Shown here: positions 22,331-29,018 of the stretch, one piece after another
How the letters are laid out: the number at the start of each line of letters is the position of its first letter
Numbering within the stretch: the stretch's first letter is position 1
NCBI GenBank assembly: GCA_903911355.1
Contig: CAIWDD010000105.1
Location: 16,292 to 80,291 of the forward strand
Length of the DNA: 64,000 bases
Direction: 5' to 3'
Source of the DNA: an uncultured Nodularia sp.
GTDB taxonomy: Bacteria > Cyanobacteriota > Cyanobacteriia > Cyanobacteriales > Nostocaceae
The notes under the pieces: model-generated
The model's input: the letters and a program-made list of their open reading frames with translations, nothing else
Told to the model about the DNA's origin: nothing
Databases searched by the model: none
Position numbers and translations under genes: made by a program

Positions 22331-24328
22331 ATGCTGAAATCACCAATAAAAGCAGAAATCCACAAATTATGGAATTTGACACAGGGTGATTCACAAATAT
22401 GTGTGGCGGTACTAGATGGATTGGTTGATCAATCCCACTCCTGCTTTAATGCAGCCAATTTAACTAGGCTGCCAACTCTTGTACAAGGAGAAGCTACCAG
22501 TGAAAGTATGTCCAATCACGGTACTCATGTAGCCAGTATTATATTTGGTCAACCGGAATCACCCGTTGATGGAATTGCCCCCCAATGTCGGGGTTTAATC
22601 GTCCCTATTTTTGGTGATGATAATAGAAAAACTTCTCAATTAGATTTATCTCGCGCCATTGAACAAGCGGTTAATGCCGGGGCGCATATTATCAACATCA
22701 GCGCCGGACAACTCACCGATAATGGTGAAGCTGAAGGTTGGTTAGAGAAAGCTGTGCAACTATGCAAAGACAACAATGTTTTAATTGTGTCTGCCGCCGG
22801 TAACGATGGTTGCCAATGTTTGCACGTCCCCGCATCCTTACCCACTGTATTAGCAGTAGGGGCGATGGATGACCAAGGTAAACCCATAGACTTTAGCAAC
22901 TGGGGAGAAATTTACCAAAATCAAGGCATCCTCGCACCAGGGTCAAACATCTTAGGGGCAAAACCCGGAGGAGGGACACAAAAACTCAGTGGTACTAGCT
23001 TTGCTACCCCCATTGTTTCAGGAGTGGCTGCTTTACTGCTAAGTCTGCAAATTCAACGCGGTGAAAAACCCGACCCTGCTAAGGTCAGAACCGCCTTATT
23101 AGAAACTGCCATACCTTGCACAACCAAGGATACCGACGATGTGAGTCGCTGCTTGCTAGGTAAGTTAAATATTTCCGGTGCATTGCAATATTTCACAGGA
23201 GGAACAATGTCTGAAGAATTAGATACTATTGACACCGTGGATAGTGTAGAAGCTGCCGGTTGTGGTTGCGCTGGCACAGATACCACAAATATCACTGAAC
23301 CCGAACCCAACCCAGAAGAATTTATCCCCGATGAAATACCTGAAGTTGTCCCCGCTATACCAGCGACAATTTCCGCACCTTTGACAACTGCAAATTTATC
23401 AAATTCCAGACCTACAACACCTACAACTATGTCAAACCGCACATCTAACTACATCACCGCCAGCCAAGCACCCAGCGACCTCGCTGAACTTAACTTAGTT
23501 TATGCTTTAGGTACACTGGGTTATGATTTTGGTTCAGAAGCCAGACGGGACTCCTTTAAACAATTAATGCCAGGGGTAGCCATAGACGGAACAGCAATTC
23601 CGGCTAATCCCTATGATGCCCGGCAAATGGTAGATTATTTAGGAGATAATCCTTCTGAAGCTAAATCTTTAATTTGGACATTAAATTTAGAATTAACTCC
23701 CATCTATGCCATTGAACCAGGTGGGGCTTTTGCTAGAGATGTCTATGAAATTTTACAACAATTATTATCAGGACAAATCCAAGCTGAAGATGCTGAGAAT
23801 TATATAGAAAGAGTCAGCATTCCAGGGATTTTATCAGGACGGAGTGTAAAACTGTTTTCCGGTCAAGTTGTACCTGTAATTGAAGTTCCCAACACACGGG
23901 GGCTTTACGGTTGGAAGGTTAACACCTTGGTTCAGGCTGCTATTCAGACAATCCAAGCACAAGCCACAGAAGCTCAAGAAGAGTCTATTCGCCGCACTTT
24001 GGGTAGTTTCCTCAGCCGTATTTATTATGATTTACGCAATTTAGGTACAACTTCCCAAGACCGGGCGTTAAATTTTGCTTCTACCAATGCTTTCCAAGCG
24101 GCTTCTACTTTTGCTGAAGCTGTGGCTACAGGTATGGAATTGGATAATATTACAGTAGAGAAAAGTCCTTTCTGTCGTTTAGATAGCGATTGTTGGGATG
24201 TAAAATTGAAGTTCTTTGACCCTGAAAATAGCCGTCGTGCTAAGAAGCTATTCCGGTTTACAATTGATGTGAGTGATATTATTCCTGTTACCTTGGGCGA
24301 AGTGCGTTCTTGGTCTACACCTTATTAA
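22331..24328 (+). CDS. acyA: Cyanobactin leader protease (PatA/AcyA-like subtilisin)
   Basis: The N-terminal subtilisin domain (about 1-290) keeps Asp29 in VAVLDG, His63 in MSNHGTHVAS and Ser223 in LSGTSFATP, with no insertion between Asp and His, unlike the macrocyclase. A linker with the Cys-rich AAGCGCAG and Pro/Glu-rich stretches follows. The C-terminal domain (about 390-665, from LVYALGTLGYDFGSEARRDS) is shared with PatA/PatG proteins. PatA-type enzymes cut the leader from the precursor core. It reads away from the precursor gene and is followed by two small cyanobactin-associated genes, probably in one operon. The two proteases of this window are about 50 percent alike in the C-terminal domain by eye. 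The AcyA role is assigned from domain layout. Confidence 0.9.
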   Translation: MLKSPIKAEIHKLWNLTQGDSQICVAVLDGLVDQSHSCFNAANLTRLPTLVQGEATSESMSNHGTHVASIIFGQPESPVDGIAPQCRGLIVPIFGDDNRKTSQLDLSRAIEQAVNAGAHIINISAGQLTDNGEAEGWLEKAVQLCKDNNVLIVSAAGNDGCQCLHVPASLPTVLAVGAMDDQGKPIDFSNWGEIYQNQGILAPGSNILGAKPGGGTQKLSGTSFATPIVSGVAALLLSLQIQRGEKPDPAKVRTALLETAIPCTTKDTDDVSRCLLGKLNISGALQYFTGGTMSEELDTIDTVDSVEAAGCGCAGTDTTNITEPEPNPEEFIPDEIPEVVPAIPATISAPLTTANLSNSRPTTPTTMSNRTSNYITASQAPSDLAELNLVYALGTLGYDFGSEARRDSFKQLMPGVAIDGTAIPANPYDARQMVDYLGDNPSEAKSLIWTLNLELTPIYAIEPGGAFARDVYEILQQLLSGQIQAEDAENYIERVSIPGILSGRSVKLFSGQVVPVIEVPNTRGLYGWKVNTLVQAAIQTIQAQATEAQEESIRRTLGSFLSRIYYDLRNLGTTSQDRALNFASTNAFQAASTFAEAVATGMELDNITVEKSPFCRLDSDCWDVKLKFFDPENSRRAKKLFRFTIDVSDIIPVTLGEVRSWSTPY

Positions 24329-24342
24329 TATCTCAGTAGTAG

Positions 24343-24433
24343 GTTGGGTTAAGCCACAGCGCAACCCAACACAGTTTTGGTCATGTTGAGTTTTTTAATG
24401 TTGGGTTTCCTTGCGTCAACCCAACCTACAATC
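24343..24433. repeat. GTTGGGTT palindromic repeat between acyA and acyB
   Basis: GTAGGTTGGGTTAAGCCACA and GCGCAACCCAAC, followed by GTTGGGTTTCCTTGCGTC and AACCCAACCTAC, form nested inverted repeats. It is one of about five copies in the island and may shape the acyABC transcript or attenuate it. Confidence 0.7.
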
Positions 24434-24457
24434 CAAAATCTACAATCTAAAATTGAT

Positions 24458-24661
24458 ATGAGATTACCTAAACTTTCCCCACCAGTAAAAAGACCGGATA
24501 TTATTTATCCTCATCGGTCTGTTGATGTGATTCATGGCAGAGTTGAAGATTTAGTTCATATTCGCATGGATTTATTACATGGTGCTAACTATAATGATCC
24601 TGCTGCTTTTCAAAATCGCAGTTATCAGCAAATTAAATCTTCTTGTAGATGTATGTTTTAG
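24458..24661 (+). CDS. acyB: Small cyanobactin-associated protein (PatB/AcyB-like)
   Basis: The 67-residue protein starts MRLPKLSPPVKRPDIIYPHR and ends NRSYQQIKSSCRCMF. I chose ATG 24458, since the upstream 27 codons come from a repeat. Small proteins of this kind follow patA in cyanobactin clusters. PatB and PatC are not needed for product formation in heterologous hosts, and their roles are unknown. Its Cys-containing tail SSCRCMF could suggest a precursor, but the conserved body and cluster position favour the PatB assignment, which is from recall of the family rather than a search. Confidence 0.65.
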   Translation: MRLPKLSPPVKRPDIIYPHRSVDVIHGRVEDLVHIRMDLLHGANYNDPAAFQNRSYQQIKSSCRCMF

Positions 24662-24675
24662 GAGTTGTGACAATT

Positions 24676-24864
24676 ATGAGTAGACCAAAGAAAACTCCCG
24701 CAAATTCCAGCCAACCAGAACCTAAACCACCAGCAGAAATTGAACGTAAGTTGTTATCTACTGGTTTAGAGGATTATGGTTTTTGGTCACAGGAAATGGC
24801 TAGACAAAAAGCCCAACAAACTGAACCTGATAAACCTTTCCGTCGTGGTCGCATTTGGTGTTAA
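24676..24864 (+). CDS. acyC: Small cyanobactin-associated protein (PatC/AcyC-like)
   Basis: The 62-residue protein starts MSRPKKTPANSSQPEPKPPA, contains LLSTGLEDYGFWSQEMARQ and ends RRGRIWC. ATG 24676 is 14 bp after the acyB stop. Its proline-rich, basic start and the YGFW segment match my recollection of PatC-type proteins in cyanobactin clusters. The function is unknown. It is the last gene of the acyA-acyB-acyC group; a tandem repeat and a strong hairpin follow. Confidence 0.62.
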   Translation: MSRPKKTPANSSQPEPKPPAEIERKLLSTGLEDYGFWSQEMARQKAQQTEPDKPFRRGRIWC

Positions 24865-24916
24865 TTCCTCAATATAGCATTTCCCATGCTCGTGAGTTAC
24901 ATTTTTTTTAGTTTGA

Positions 24917-24960
24917 GGGAACAGGGAACAGGGAACAGGGAATAGGGAATAGGGAATAGG
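24917..24960. repeat. Heptanucleotide tandem repeat (GGGAACA)3(GGGAATA)3
   Basis: Three GGGAACA units are followed by three GGGAATA units, a variant run of the short tandem repeat at 18102-18130. It abuts a short relic of a TnpB start. Confidence 0.82.
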
Positions 24961-24995
24961 TGTGTACTTCAAGAGCCTGAAAAAGGCTTTATCAA
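24959..24995 (-). pseudogene. TnpB start relic
   Basis: About 35 bp (GTGTGTACTTCAAGAGCCTG then AAAAAGGCTTTAT) match the start region of the TnpB fragment at 12826-12860 with a single difference. On the minus strand it would encode MKYTPIP, compared with MKYTLIP. It is only a scrap of an IS605-type element. Confidence 0.5.
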
Positions 24996-25028
24996 GATCC
25001 CCGACTTCTTCAAGAAGTCGGGGATCTT
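24994..25028. terminator. Long perfect hairpin after acyABC
   Basis: AAGATCCCCGACTTCTT pairs with AAGAAGTCGGGGATCTT around a one-base centre, followed by AATTTTAAAG. It may terminate the acyABC transcript; the same motif is also a known dispersed palindrome in cyanobacteria, so the role is not certain. Confidence 0.5.
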
Positions 25029-25050
25029 AATTTTAAAGACCGCTTCCCTC

Positions 25051-25312
25051 TCCAGAGAATGTTTGATAAGTCATGATTAGTGTATCAACTGTTGTTTGAC
25101 CCCTCCCTAACCCTCCCCTTACAAGGGGTGGGGACTGGATTTTATTGTTTTTTGTGTGGTCGGTGTGTTCCCTGTTCCCTAAGATAAAAATTATAGCAGG
25201 GGGCAGGGGGAAGCCTTGAAACGCTTGAATTTCAATGGTTTTATCTTCTGTTTGTGTCCTAACCACTTTGGCGGTTGCTATACCTGTTGAAAACTTATCA
25301 AACAACCTCTGA
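25051..25312. repeat. MITE-like dispersed repeat, copy 3 (with an internal insertion)
   Basis: The element starts CCAGAGAATGTTTGATAAGTC, contains CCTCCCCTTACAAGGGGTGG and ends CAAACAACCTCTGAG. About 85 bp (25194-25280) are inserted before ACCTGTTGAAAACTTATC. It continues directly into a duplicated tail of the aminotransferase gene. No gene is seen in 24865-25323. Confidence 0.8.
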
Positions 25313-25323
25313 GTAATACTTTT

Positions 25324-25425
25324 CTACCCCAAGCTGTCTTTCACAGCATAAATTACCTGGTCTTGCTGTAACTGTGTCAGTTCTGGGAACATGGGAAAAG
25401 ATAACACCTGATGACAAACTAACAA
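25324..25425 (-). pseudogene. Duplicated 3' end of the aminotransferase gene
   Basis: This stretch repeats the last about 33 codons of the gene at 29019-30164. It encodes QVLSFPMFPELTQLQQDQVI and then YAVKDSLG with the stop, against QVLSLPMFPELTQLQQDQVI. The match ends at ACAAACTAAC, where it is joined to a hicA tail. Together with the MITE it forms a duplicated block of about 370 bp. Confidence 0.88.
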
Positions 25426-25464
25426 TGTTAAATCAACTGGGAATTGAAGAACATGAACTTTAAT
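25420..25464 (+). pseudogene. Truncated hicA tail
   Basis: The plus strand encodes LTMLNQLGIEEHEL and a stop directly before the HicB-like gene. This resembles the C-terminal end of HicA toxins, and its position fits the usual hicA-hicB order. The rest of the gene has been replaced by the duplicated MITE-aminotransferase block. The match is short, so the call is tentative. Confidence 0.45.
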
Positions 25465-25476
25465 ACTGGGATAATT

Positions 25477-25911
25477 ATGACTCGATTTGTGTATCCAGCC
25501 CTCTTGACTGCTGATGAAAAAGATGGTGGATTTGTGGTGACATTTCGTGATTTACCAGAAGCTATTACTCAAGGAGATTCTCTAGAACAAGCACTAAATG
25601 AAGCTGCTGATTGCTTAGAAGAATCCATCGCTGTGCATATTGCTGATAAGTTAGAAATACCCCAGCCATCACAACCCAAAAATGGGGAGTATTTAGTAGC
25701 AGTACCAGCGCAGACAGCATTAAAAGCTGCACTATATTTAGCAATGCGTGAGAAGGGTATAAGTAAGGTTGAACTTGCATCTATTCTTAATATCCATGAA
25801 AAGGAAGTCAGACGTATTCTAGATCCCCACCATGCTACAAAATTATCTACAATGGAAAGGACTTTAGCGGTACTTGGACAACGAGTTGAATTACAAATTA
25901 GTGCAAAATAA
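25477..25911 (+). CDS. HicB-like antitoxin with C-terminal helix-turn-helix
   Basis: The N-terminal HicB domain (MTRFVYPALLTADEKDGGFV and then VTFRDLPEAITQGDSLEQAL) is followed by a helix-turn-helix near residues 90-140 (ALYLAMREKGISKVELASIL, then KEVRRILDP). Such antitoxins bind HicA and repress their operon. I chose ATG 25477 because it gives the domain start. The upstream hicA gene is reduced to a tail (LTMLNQLGIEEHEL, 25420-25464), so the antitoxin is orphaned. It is complete and may persist as a repressor or by neutralising a HicA from elsewhere. Confidence 0.85.
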   Translation: MTRFVYPALLTADEKDGGFVVTFRDLPEAITQGDSLEQALNEAADCLEESIAVHIADKLEIPQPSQPKNGEYLVAVPAQTALKAALYLAMREKGISKVELASILNIHEKEVRRILDPHHATKLSTMERTLAVLGQRVELQISAK

Positions 25912-26014
25912 AATCTTCGCCTGAGGGTCTTATTCGGTTTGTGTCCAGTATTTATTACATAATTCATGGCAAGGCATAAGGCAGTAATTGTTAATAGACG
26001 ATAAAATACCTGTT

Positions 26015-26904
26015 TTCATCCTGTTCATCCTTAAATCCTGTACTTCGACTATGGCTACGCCACCCAGGCTATCGCTCAGTAACCGTATATCCTGACTGGT
26101 GACTAACTAGATAATCTACCAATAAAATCCTCATATTCTGGACTTGCTAAACCCTGTTGGACAACGGTTAACACTTTTCCTAAATCACCTGCTAATAATG
26201 CTGTTTTGTCTAACCATAAACCAGGGAACACCTGAGAGCAAGTTATACCATCTGCGTTGGGTTGAAGTTGAATATACTCTCCTTGTTGTAATCTAAACCA
26301 ATCAAATTGATAGTCATAAACTCGCCAGATTAAATATTCTTGGACTTGATTACGACGATAAACTTTGAGTTTTTCATGTAAATCATAGGAAGCACTAGAA
26401 GCGGCAATTTCTACTATTAATTCTGGCGCACCTTCTACATAATCATCTTTATTTATTTTTGATTGTCCTCCAGTTTCAATTCTTAATAAAGCATCCGGTT
26501 GTGGTTCGTTATCTGCATCTATTAGCACTGTGGTATTATCGGCCAAACCTATGCCCGGTGTACCTGCTTTATAAACTCCCAGCCAAGTCATAATATAAGC
26601 ATGGGGTTCTCCATGACTTTTGATTCTTAATGGTGATGCCACGTAAACTACTCCTTCAATTAATTCGGCTTTTTTGAGATTCGGCATGGCATGATAACGC
26701 CGTTCAAATTCATGACGGGTTAATTTGTCGCCGTTTTCTAGGGGAGGAATAGTTAAGATGGGAGACATGGCGTTAGTAGATATCATAATTTCCTCAAATT
26801 TTGCAGAAAATGAAATTGTCACCAATCAGGATTTACGGTTACTCAGCGATAGCCTGGGTGGCGTAGCCATAGTCGAAGTACAGGATTTCAGGATTTACAG
26901 GATG
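26015..26904. repeat. Long inverted repeats bracketing the Uma2 gene
   Basis: The left arm (26015-26103) and right arm (26817-26904) are inverted copies. The inner 70 bp (26034-26103 against 26817-26886) differ at only three positions; outward of these, CATCCTGT and AATCCT-type iterons continue the similarity. The left arm overlaps the Uma2 stop codon and the right arm ends about 30 bp upstream of its start. No clear target duplication is visible. Confidence 0.8.
26103..26786 (-). CDS. Uma2 family (DUF820) PD-(D/E)XK endonuclease-like protein
   Basis: The family pattern is clear: LTRHEFERRYHAMPNLKKAE then LIEGVVYVASPL, the active-site Asp in PQPDALLRIE, and Glu in PELIVEIAASSASYDLHEKL, with the Lys in the following helix. 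Uma2 proteins are very numerous in cyanobacteria and their function is unknown; a nuclease role in mobile elements or defence is inferred from the fold. I chose ATG 26786 because TTGAGGAAATT gives a ribosome site; the longer frame (to 26825) runs into repeat sequence. The gene sits alone between nearly identical inverted repeats. Confidence 0.87.
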   Translation of the reverse strand: MISTNAMSPILTIPPLENGDKLTRHEFERRYHAMPNLKKAELIEGVVYVASPLRIKSHGEPHAYIMTWLGVYKAGTPGIGLADNTTVLIDADNEPQPDALLRIETGGQSKINKDDYVEGAPELIVEIAASSASYDLHEKLKVYRRNQVQEYLIWRVYDYQFDWFRLQQGEYIQLQPNADGITCSQVFPGLWLDKTALLAGDLGKVLTVVQQGLASPEYEDFIGRLSS

Positions 26905-26924
26905 TTATTTAAATTGTGTCTGTT

Positions 26925-27010
26925 GGGTTGACGGATGTTACCCAATGTTTCGGTGATTTTGTGATTTAATTTTGTTGGGTTGCGCTGTCGCTTAACCCAA
27001 CCTACATCTA
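26925..27010. repeat. GTTGGGTT palindromic repeat copy
   Basis: GTTGGGTTGACGGATG and GTTGGGTTGCGCTGTCGC with TTAACCCAACCTAC closely repeat the block at 19733-19813. The following 35 bp also match the region downstream of hicB at 19170-19210, so a larger segment was duplicated. Confidence 0.75.
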
Positions 27011-27047
27011 CCCTATCAGATATCATTATTGTCAGATTATGTGTTTT

Positions 27048-27216
27048 TTAAGCGGTTTTTTTGAGTATCTGCGGCTGTGGTAGAGGCTTACCGATTTGAT
27101 TATAGCCATACTGCAAATCTTCTAACACTTCCTTGGCATTTTCTAGAGCTTCTTCATAGTTTTCTCCGTGGGTTTTGGCATATTTTCCCCACTCAGGTAA
27201 AAAGGCAATATACGCT
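27048..27216 (-). pseudogene. HicB-like antitoxin, 5' truncated
   Basis: The frame AYIAFLPEWGKYAKTHGENY onward matches the hicB at 19213-19422 over 54 codons, but the first about 14 codons (MKYSILIQWSEEDQ) are gone. They are replaced by the inner part of the MITE at 27217-27266. A read-through start at 27302 would encode MITE sequence. It is probably not functional. Confidence 0.82.
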
Positions 27217-27266
27217 TTTTCACCCCACCGTAACCCTCCCCTTGTAAGGGGAGGGTACTGGATTTG
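27217..27266. repeat. MITE fragment inserted in the hicB relic
   Basis: CACCCCACCGTAACCCTCCC followed by CTTGTAAGGGGAGGGTACTG and GATTT matches the palindromic core of the MITE copies at 13804, 25051 and 28836. Only the core is present. Confidence 0.72.
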
Positions 27267-27286
27267 GCAGGTGTCAAGAACAATTT

Positions 27287-27517
27287 TTATACTTCCTGCC
27301 ATTCTTCAGTAGTTGGGGTAGTTATATCTTCAAAATACTTAATTTTGCCGCGCATATTCTTAAATAATTCTTCAGTATTAGGGGTTTGTTGATAGGGAGA
27401 AATTCTCACAACGGGGTTAGTTCCATCAGTAACTAAAATTTCTTCACCTTGCAATTCTACAAGTTGCAAAAATTCTAGTAAATTGGCTTTTAAGTCATTC
27501 TTGTCAACTGTTTTCAT
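27287..27517 (-). CDS. Phd/YefM-type antitoxin, toxin missing
   Basis: MKTVDKNDLKANLLEFLQLV and ELQGEEILVTDGTNPVVRIS form the typical Phd/YefM N-terminus, followed by LFKNMRGKIKYFEDITTPTT. Such antitoxins usually precede a PIN-domain (VapC) or Doc toxin on the same strand; here the next minus-strand sequence is a MITE fragment and a hicB relic. The 76-residue length is normal. It is an orphan antitoxin, unless its toxin is elsewhere. Confidence 0.82.
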   Translation of the reverse strand: MKTVDKNDLKANLLEFLQLVELQGEEILVTDGTNPVVRISPYQQTPNTEELFKNMRGKIKYFEDITTPTTEEWQEV

Positions 27518-27941
27518 ATTGTTTGCTCATTTTGATGGGGTAGGCGTATGGTTTCAGTAGTAGGTTGGGTTGAGGAAACGAAACCCAACACCACATATAT
27601 CAATCTTGAATAAACTCACCTATTTAAAAATACTTAATAGTGTGGTGTCAACTTAATCAAAAAATGGCTCATCTGTCAGCTTCCACACCCGCCCAGAAAT
27701 GATAGTGTAGCGTGGCGTTAGCCATATTTCCGGGTTAATAACAGAAGTAAACTAAAGTTGACTAGAAGATTTTTTATGTATTTAGTCATCTTTAGATGAC
27801 TTTTGCTATTAGACTGGGAATTCATTCCCAGTCGGGTTATGCTTTTGATTTTAAATTGACACCAATTAGCATTGCTAAACCCTTACAAAGAGATTGGTTT
27901 TGTACATAAATTGCAGATGTAAATAATTCCATATTTTAAAT
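27518..27941. other. Gene-free stretch with two hairpins
   Basis: This 424-bp gap holds a GTAGGTTGGGTT repeat copy (27560-27590), a small TAGCGTGGCGTTAGCCA palindrome and a strong hairpin GACTGGGAATTCATTCCCAGTC (27812-27833). AGTCATCTTTAGATGACT lies just before the strong hairpin. No coding sequence or recognisable RNA gene is seen. Confidence 0.6.
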
Positions 27942-28373
27942 TTATAAATGATCAGAGCATGGTGGATGCCAACCAGCTTTAACCCAATTTTTACGCACAG
28001 TAACAGCTAAACTATTATTCAATCTTAACGCCTTGATTGTGGCTCGACCACAGGCAGTTAGACCAATAATTTCTGTTCCATCTGAACTCCAAGTAAAATG
28101 TTCTTGCCACTGTTGTTGACGAGGATTAAATAGAGAAATTATTTTGCCAGATTGAGGGTCTAAATCCTTTGTTTGCGTCCATTTATATTGATTACATAAT
28201 TCACAAGCTAAACACAGATTATCTTCTGTATCATCTCCTCCCTTAGCTAAAGGCTGGATATGATCAATTTGCAATCTGCCCATAATATAATCTTGATGAC
28301 TAAGGCAATACTCACAGCGATTTTCTGCCCGTTCTCTCACTTTTTGGCGTATGGTTTCAGATAGAGAACTCAT
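27942..28373 (-). CDS. HNH endonuclease
   Basis: The zinc and catalytic residues are complete: ENRCEYC, then LQIDHIQPLAKGGDDTEDNL and CLACELCNQYK, which give the CxxC, DH, N and CxxC pattern of HNH nucleases. The protein is 143 residues, close to many cyanobacterial stand-alone HNH proteins. Its ATG overlaps the stop of the upstream 131-residue gene (ATGA), so the two are translationally coupled. A broken copy of the junction lies at 18880-19132. The substrate is unknown; homing, defence or a toxin-like role are possible. Confidence 0.9.
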   Translation of the reverse strand: MSSLSETIRQKVRERAENRCEYCLSHQDYIMGRLQIDHIQPLAKGGDDTEDNLCLACELCNQYKWTQTKDLDPQSGKIISLFNPRQQQWQEHFTWSSDGTEIIGLTACGRATIKALRLNNSLAVTVRKNWVKAGWHPPCSDHL

Positions 28374-28765
28374 GGTGATAAAGGAGTTTTTATTCCCCGT
28401 TTAACAGCTTCGGCTAAACCTTCAGATTTTCTTAATTGTCCCATTTGATAAAGGGACATTAAAATTAATAATTCATAACGTTCTCCTGCTGTTAAACCGG
28501 TATTTTTTCCTTTAGCTTGTAGTTCTCCTAAGCGTTGATTTTGCACTACATCCATTTTTAAATTAGCTAATTCTAGAACTTCCTGATCAGAAATATCAGC
28601 AATGTTTGAATTAATGCTCATTTCTGAGAGATTATCTAAAGTAGGCAATACTATTTCTAGGGTGTCAAGCAAAACGTCTGATACCTCTCGCGCTGTTGCT
28701 TTTCCAAGACGCTGGACAGAAGCAGCTAAAGTTTCGGGTAAGTTAATAGTTATGGGAATTGTCAT
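28370..28765 (-). CDS. Uncharacterised protein coupled to the HNH nuclease
   Basis: The protein starts MTIPITINLPETLAASVQRL, an N-terminus that resembles short antitoxin or ribbon-type sequences, and its C-terminal half is helical (GERYELLILMSLYQMGQLRK). I do not recognise a named family. It overlaps the HNH gene in ATGA, which suggests a two-gene unit, possibly antitoxin then nuclease. The C-terminal half is duplicated at 18938-19132. A GTCACCAATCAGGAT repeat lies just upstream. Confidence 0.72.
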   Translation of the reverse strand: MTIPITINLPETLAASVQRLGKATAREVSDVLLDTLEIVLPTLDNLSEMSINSNIADISDQEVLELANLKMDVVQNQRLGELQAKGKNTGLTAGERYELLILMSLYQMGQLRKSEGLAEAVKRGIKTPLSP

Positions 28766-28835
28766 AAAAATAAAATTCTTTATTACAATTATAGTTTAGA
28801 TAATGCAATTGTCACCAATCAGGATGTCCAGGATT

Positions 28836-29010
28836 CCAGAGGATGTTTATCAAGTCATGATTAGTGTATCAACTATTGTTTGACCCCACCCTAACCCTCC
28901 CCTGACAAGGGGAGGGGACTGGATTTTATTGTTTTTTTTGTGGTCGGTGTGTTCCCTGTTCCCTAAGATAAAAATTACCTGTTGAAAACTTATTCAACAA
29001 CCTGTGAGTA
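28836..29010. repeat. MITE-like dispersed repeat, copy 4
   Basis: The copy starts CCAGAGGATGTTTATCAAGTC, has the inner palindrome CCCTCCCCTGACAAGGGGAGGG and ends ACTTATTCAACAACCTGTGAG. It lies 8 bp from the stop of the aminotransferase gene and marks the right edge of the accessory island. Confidence 0.8.
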
Positions 29011-29018
29011 ATACTTCT

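Noticed and set aside
23200..23290. Cys-rich GCGCAG in the leader protease linker as a fused precursor peptide
   Set aside because: Similar Cys-containing linkers are, as I recall, normal in PatA-type proteases, and a true precursor gene is present nearby.
24458..24864. The small proteins with C-terminal SSCRCMF and RGRIWC as extra RiPP precursors
   Set aside because: Their conserved bodies and position after the leader protease fit PatB/PatC-like accessory proteins, and they lack the cyanobactin leader and FAGDD tail.
24787..24972. A 61-codon minus-strand frame starting MKYTPIP
   Set aside because: It translates a TnpB start scrap and a heptamer tandem repeat antisense to acyC.
25033..25305. 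A 90-codon minus-strand frame in MITE copy 3
   Set aside because: It translates repeat sequence (PPLVRGGLGRGQ) and is not a gene.
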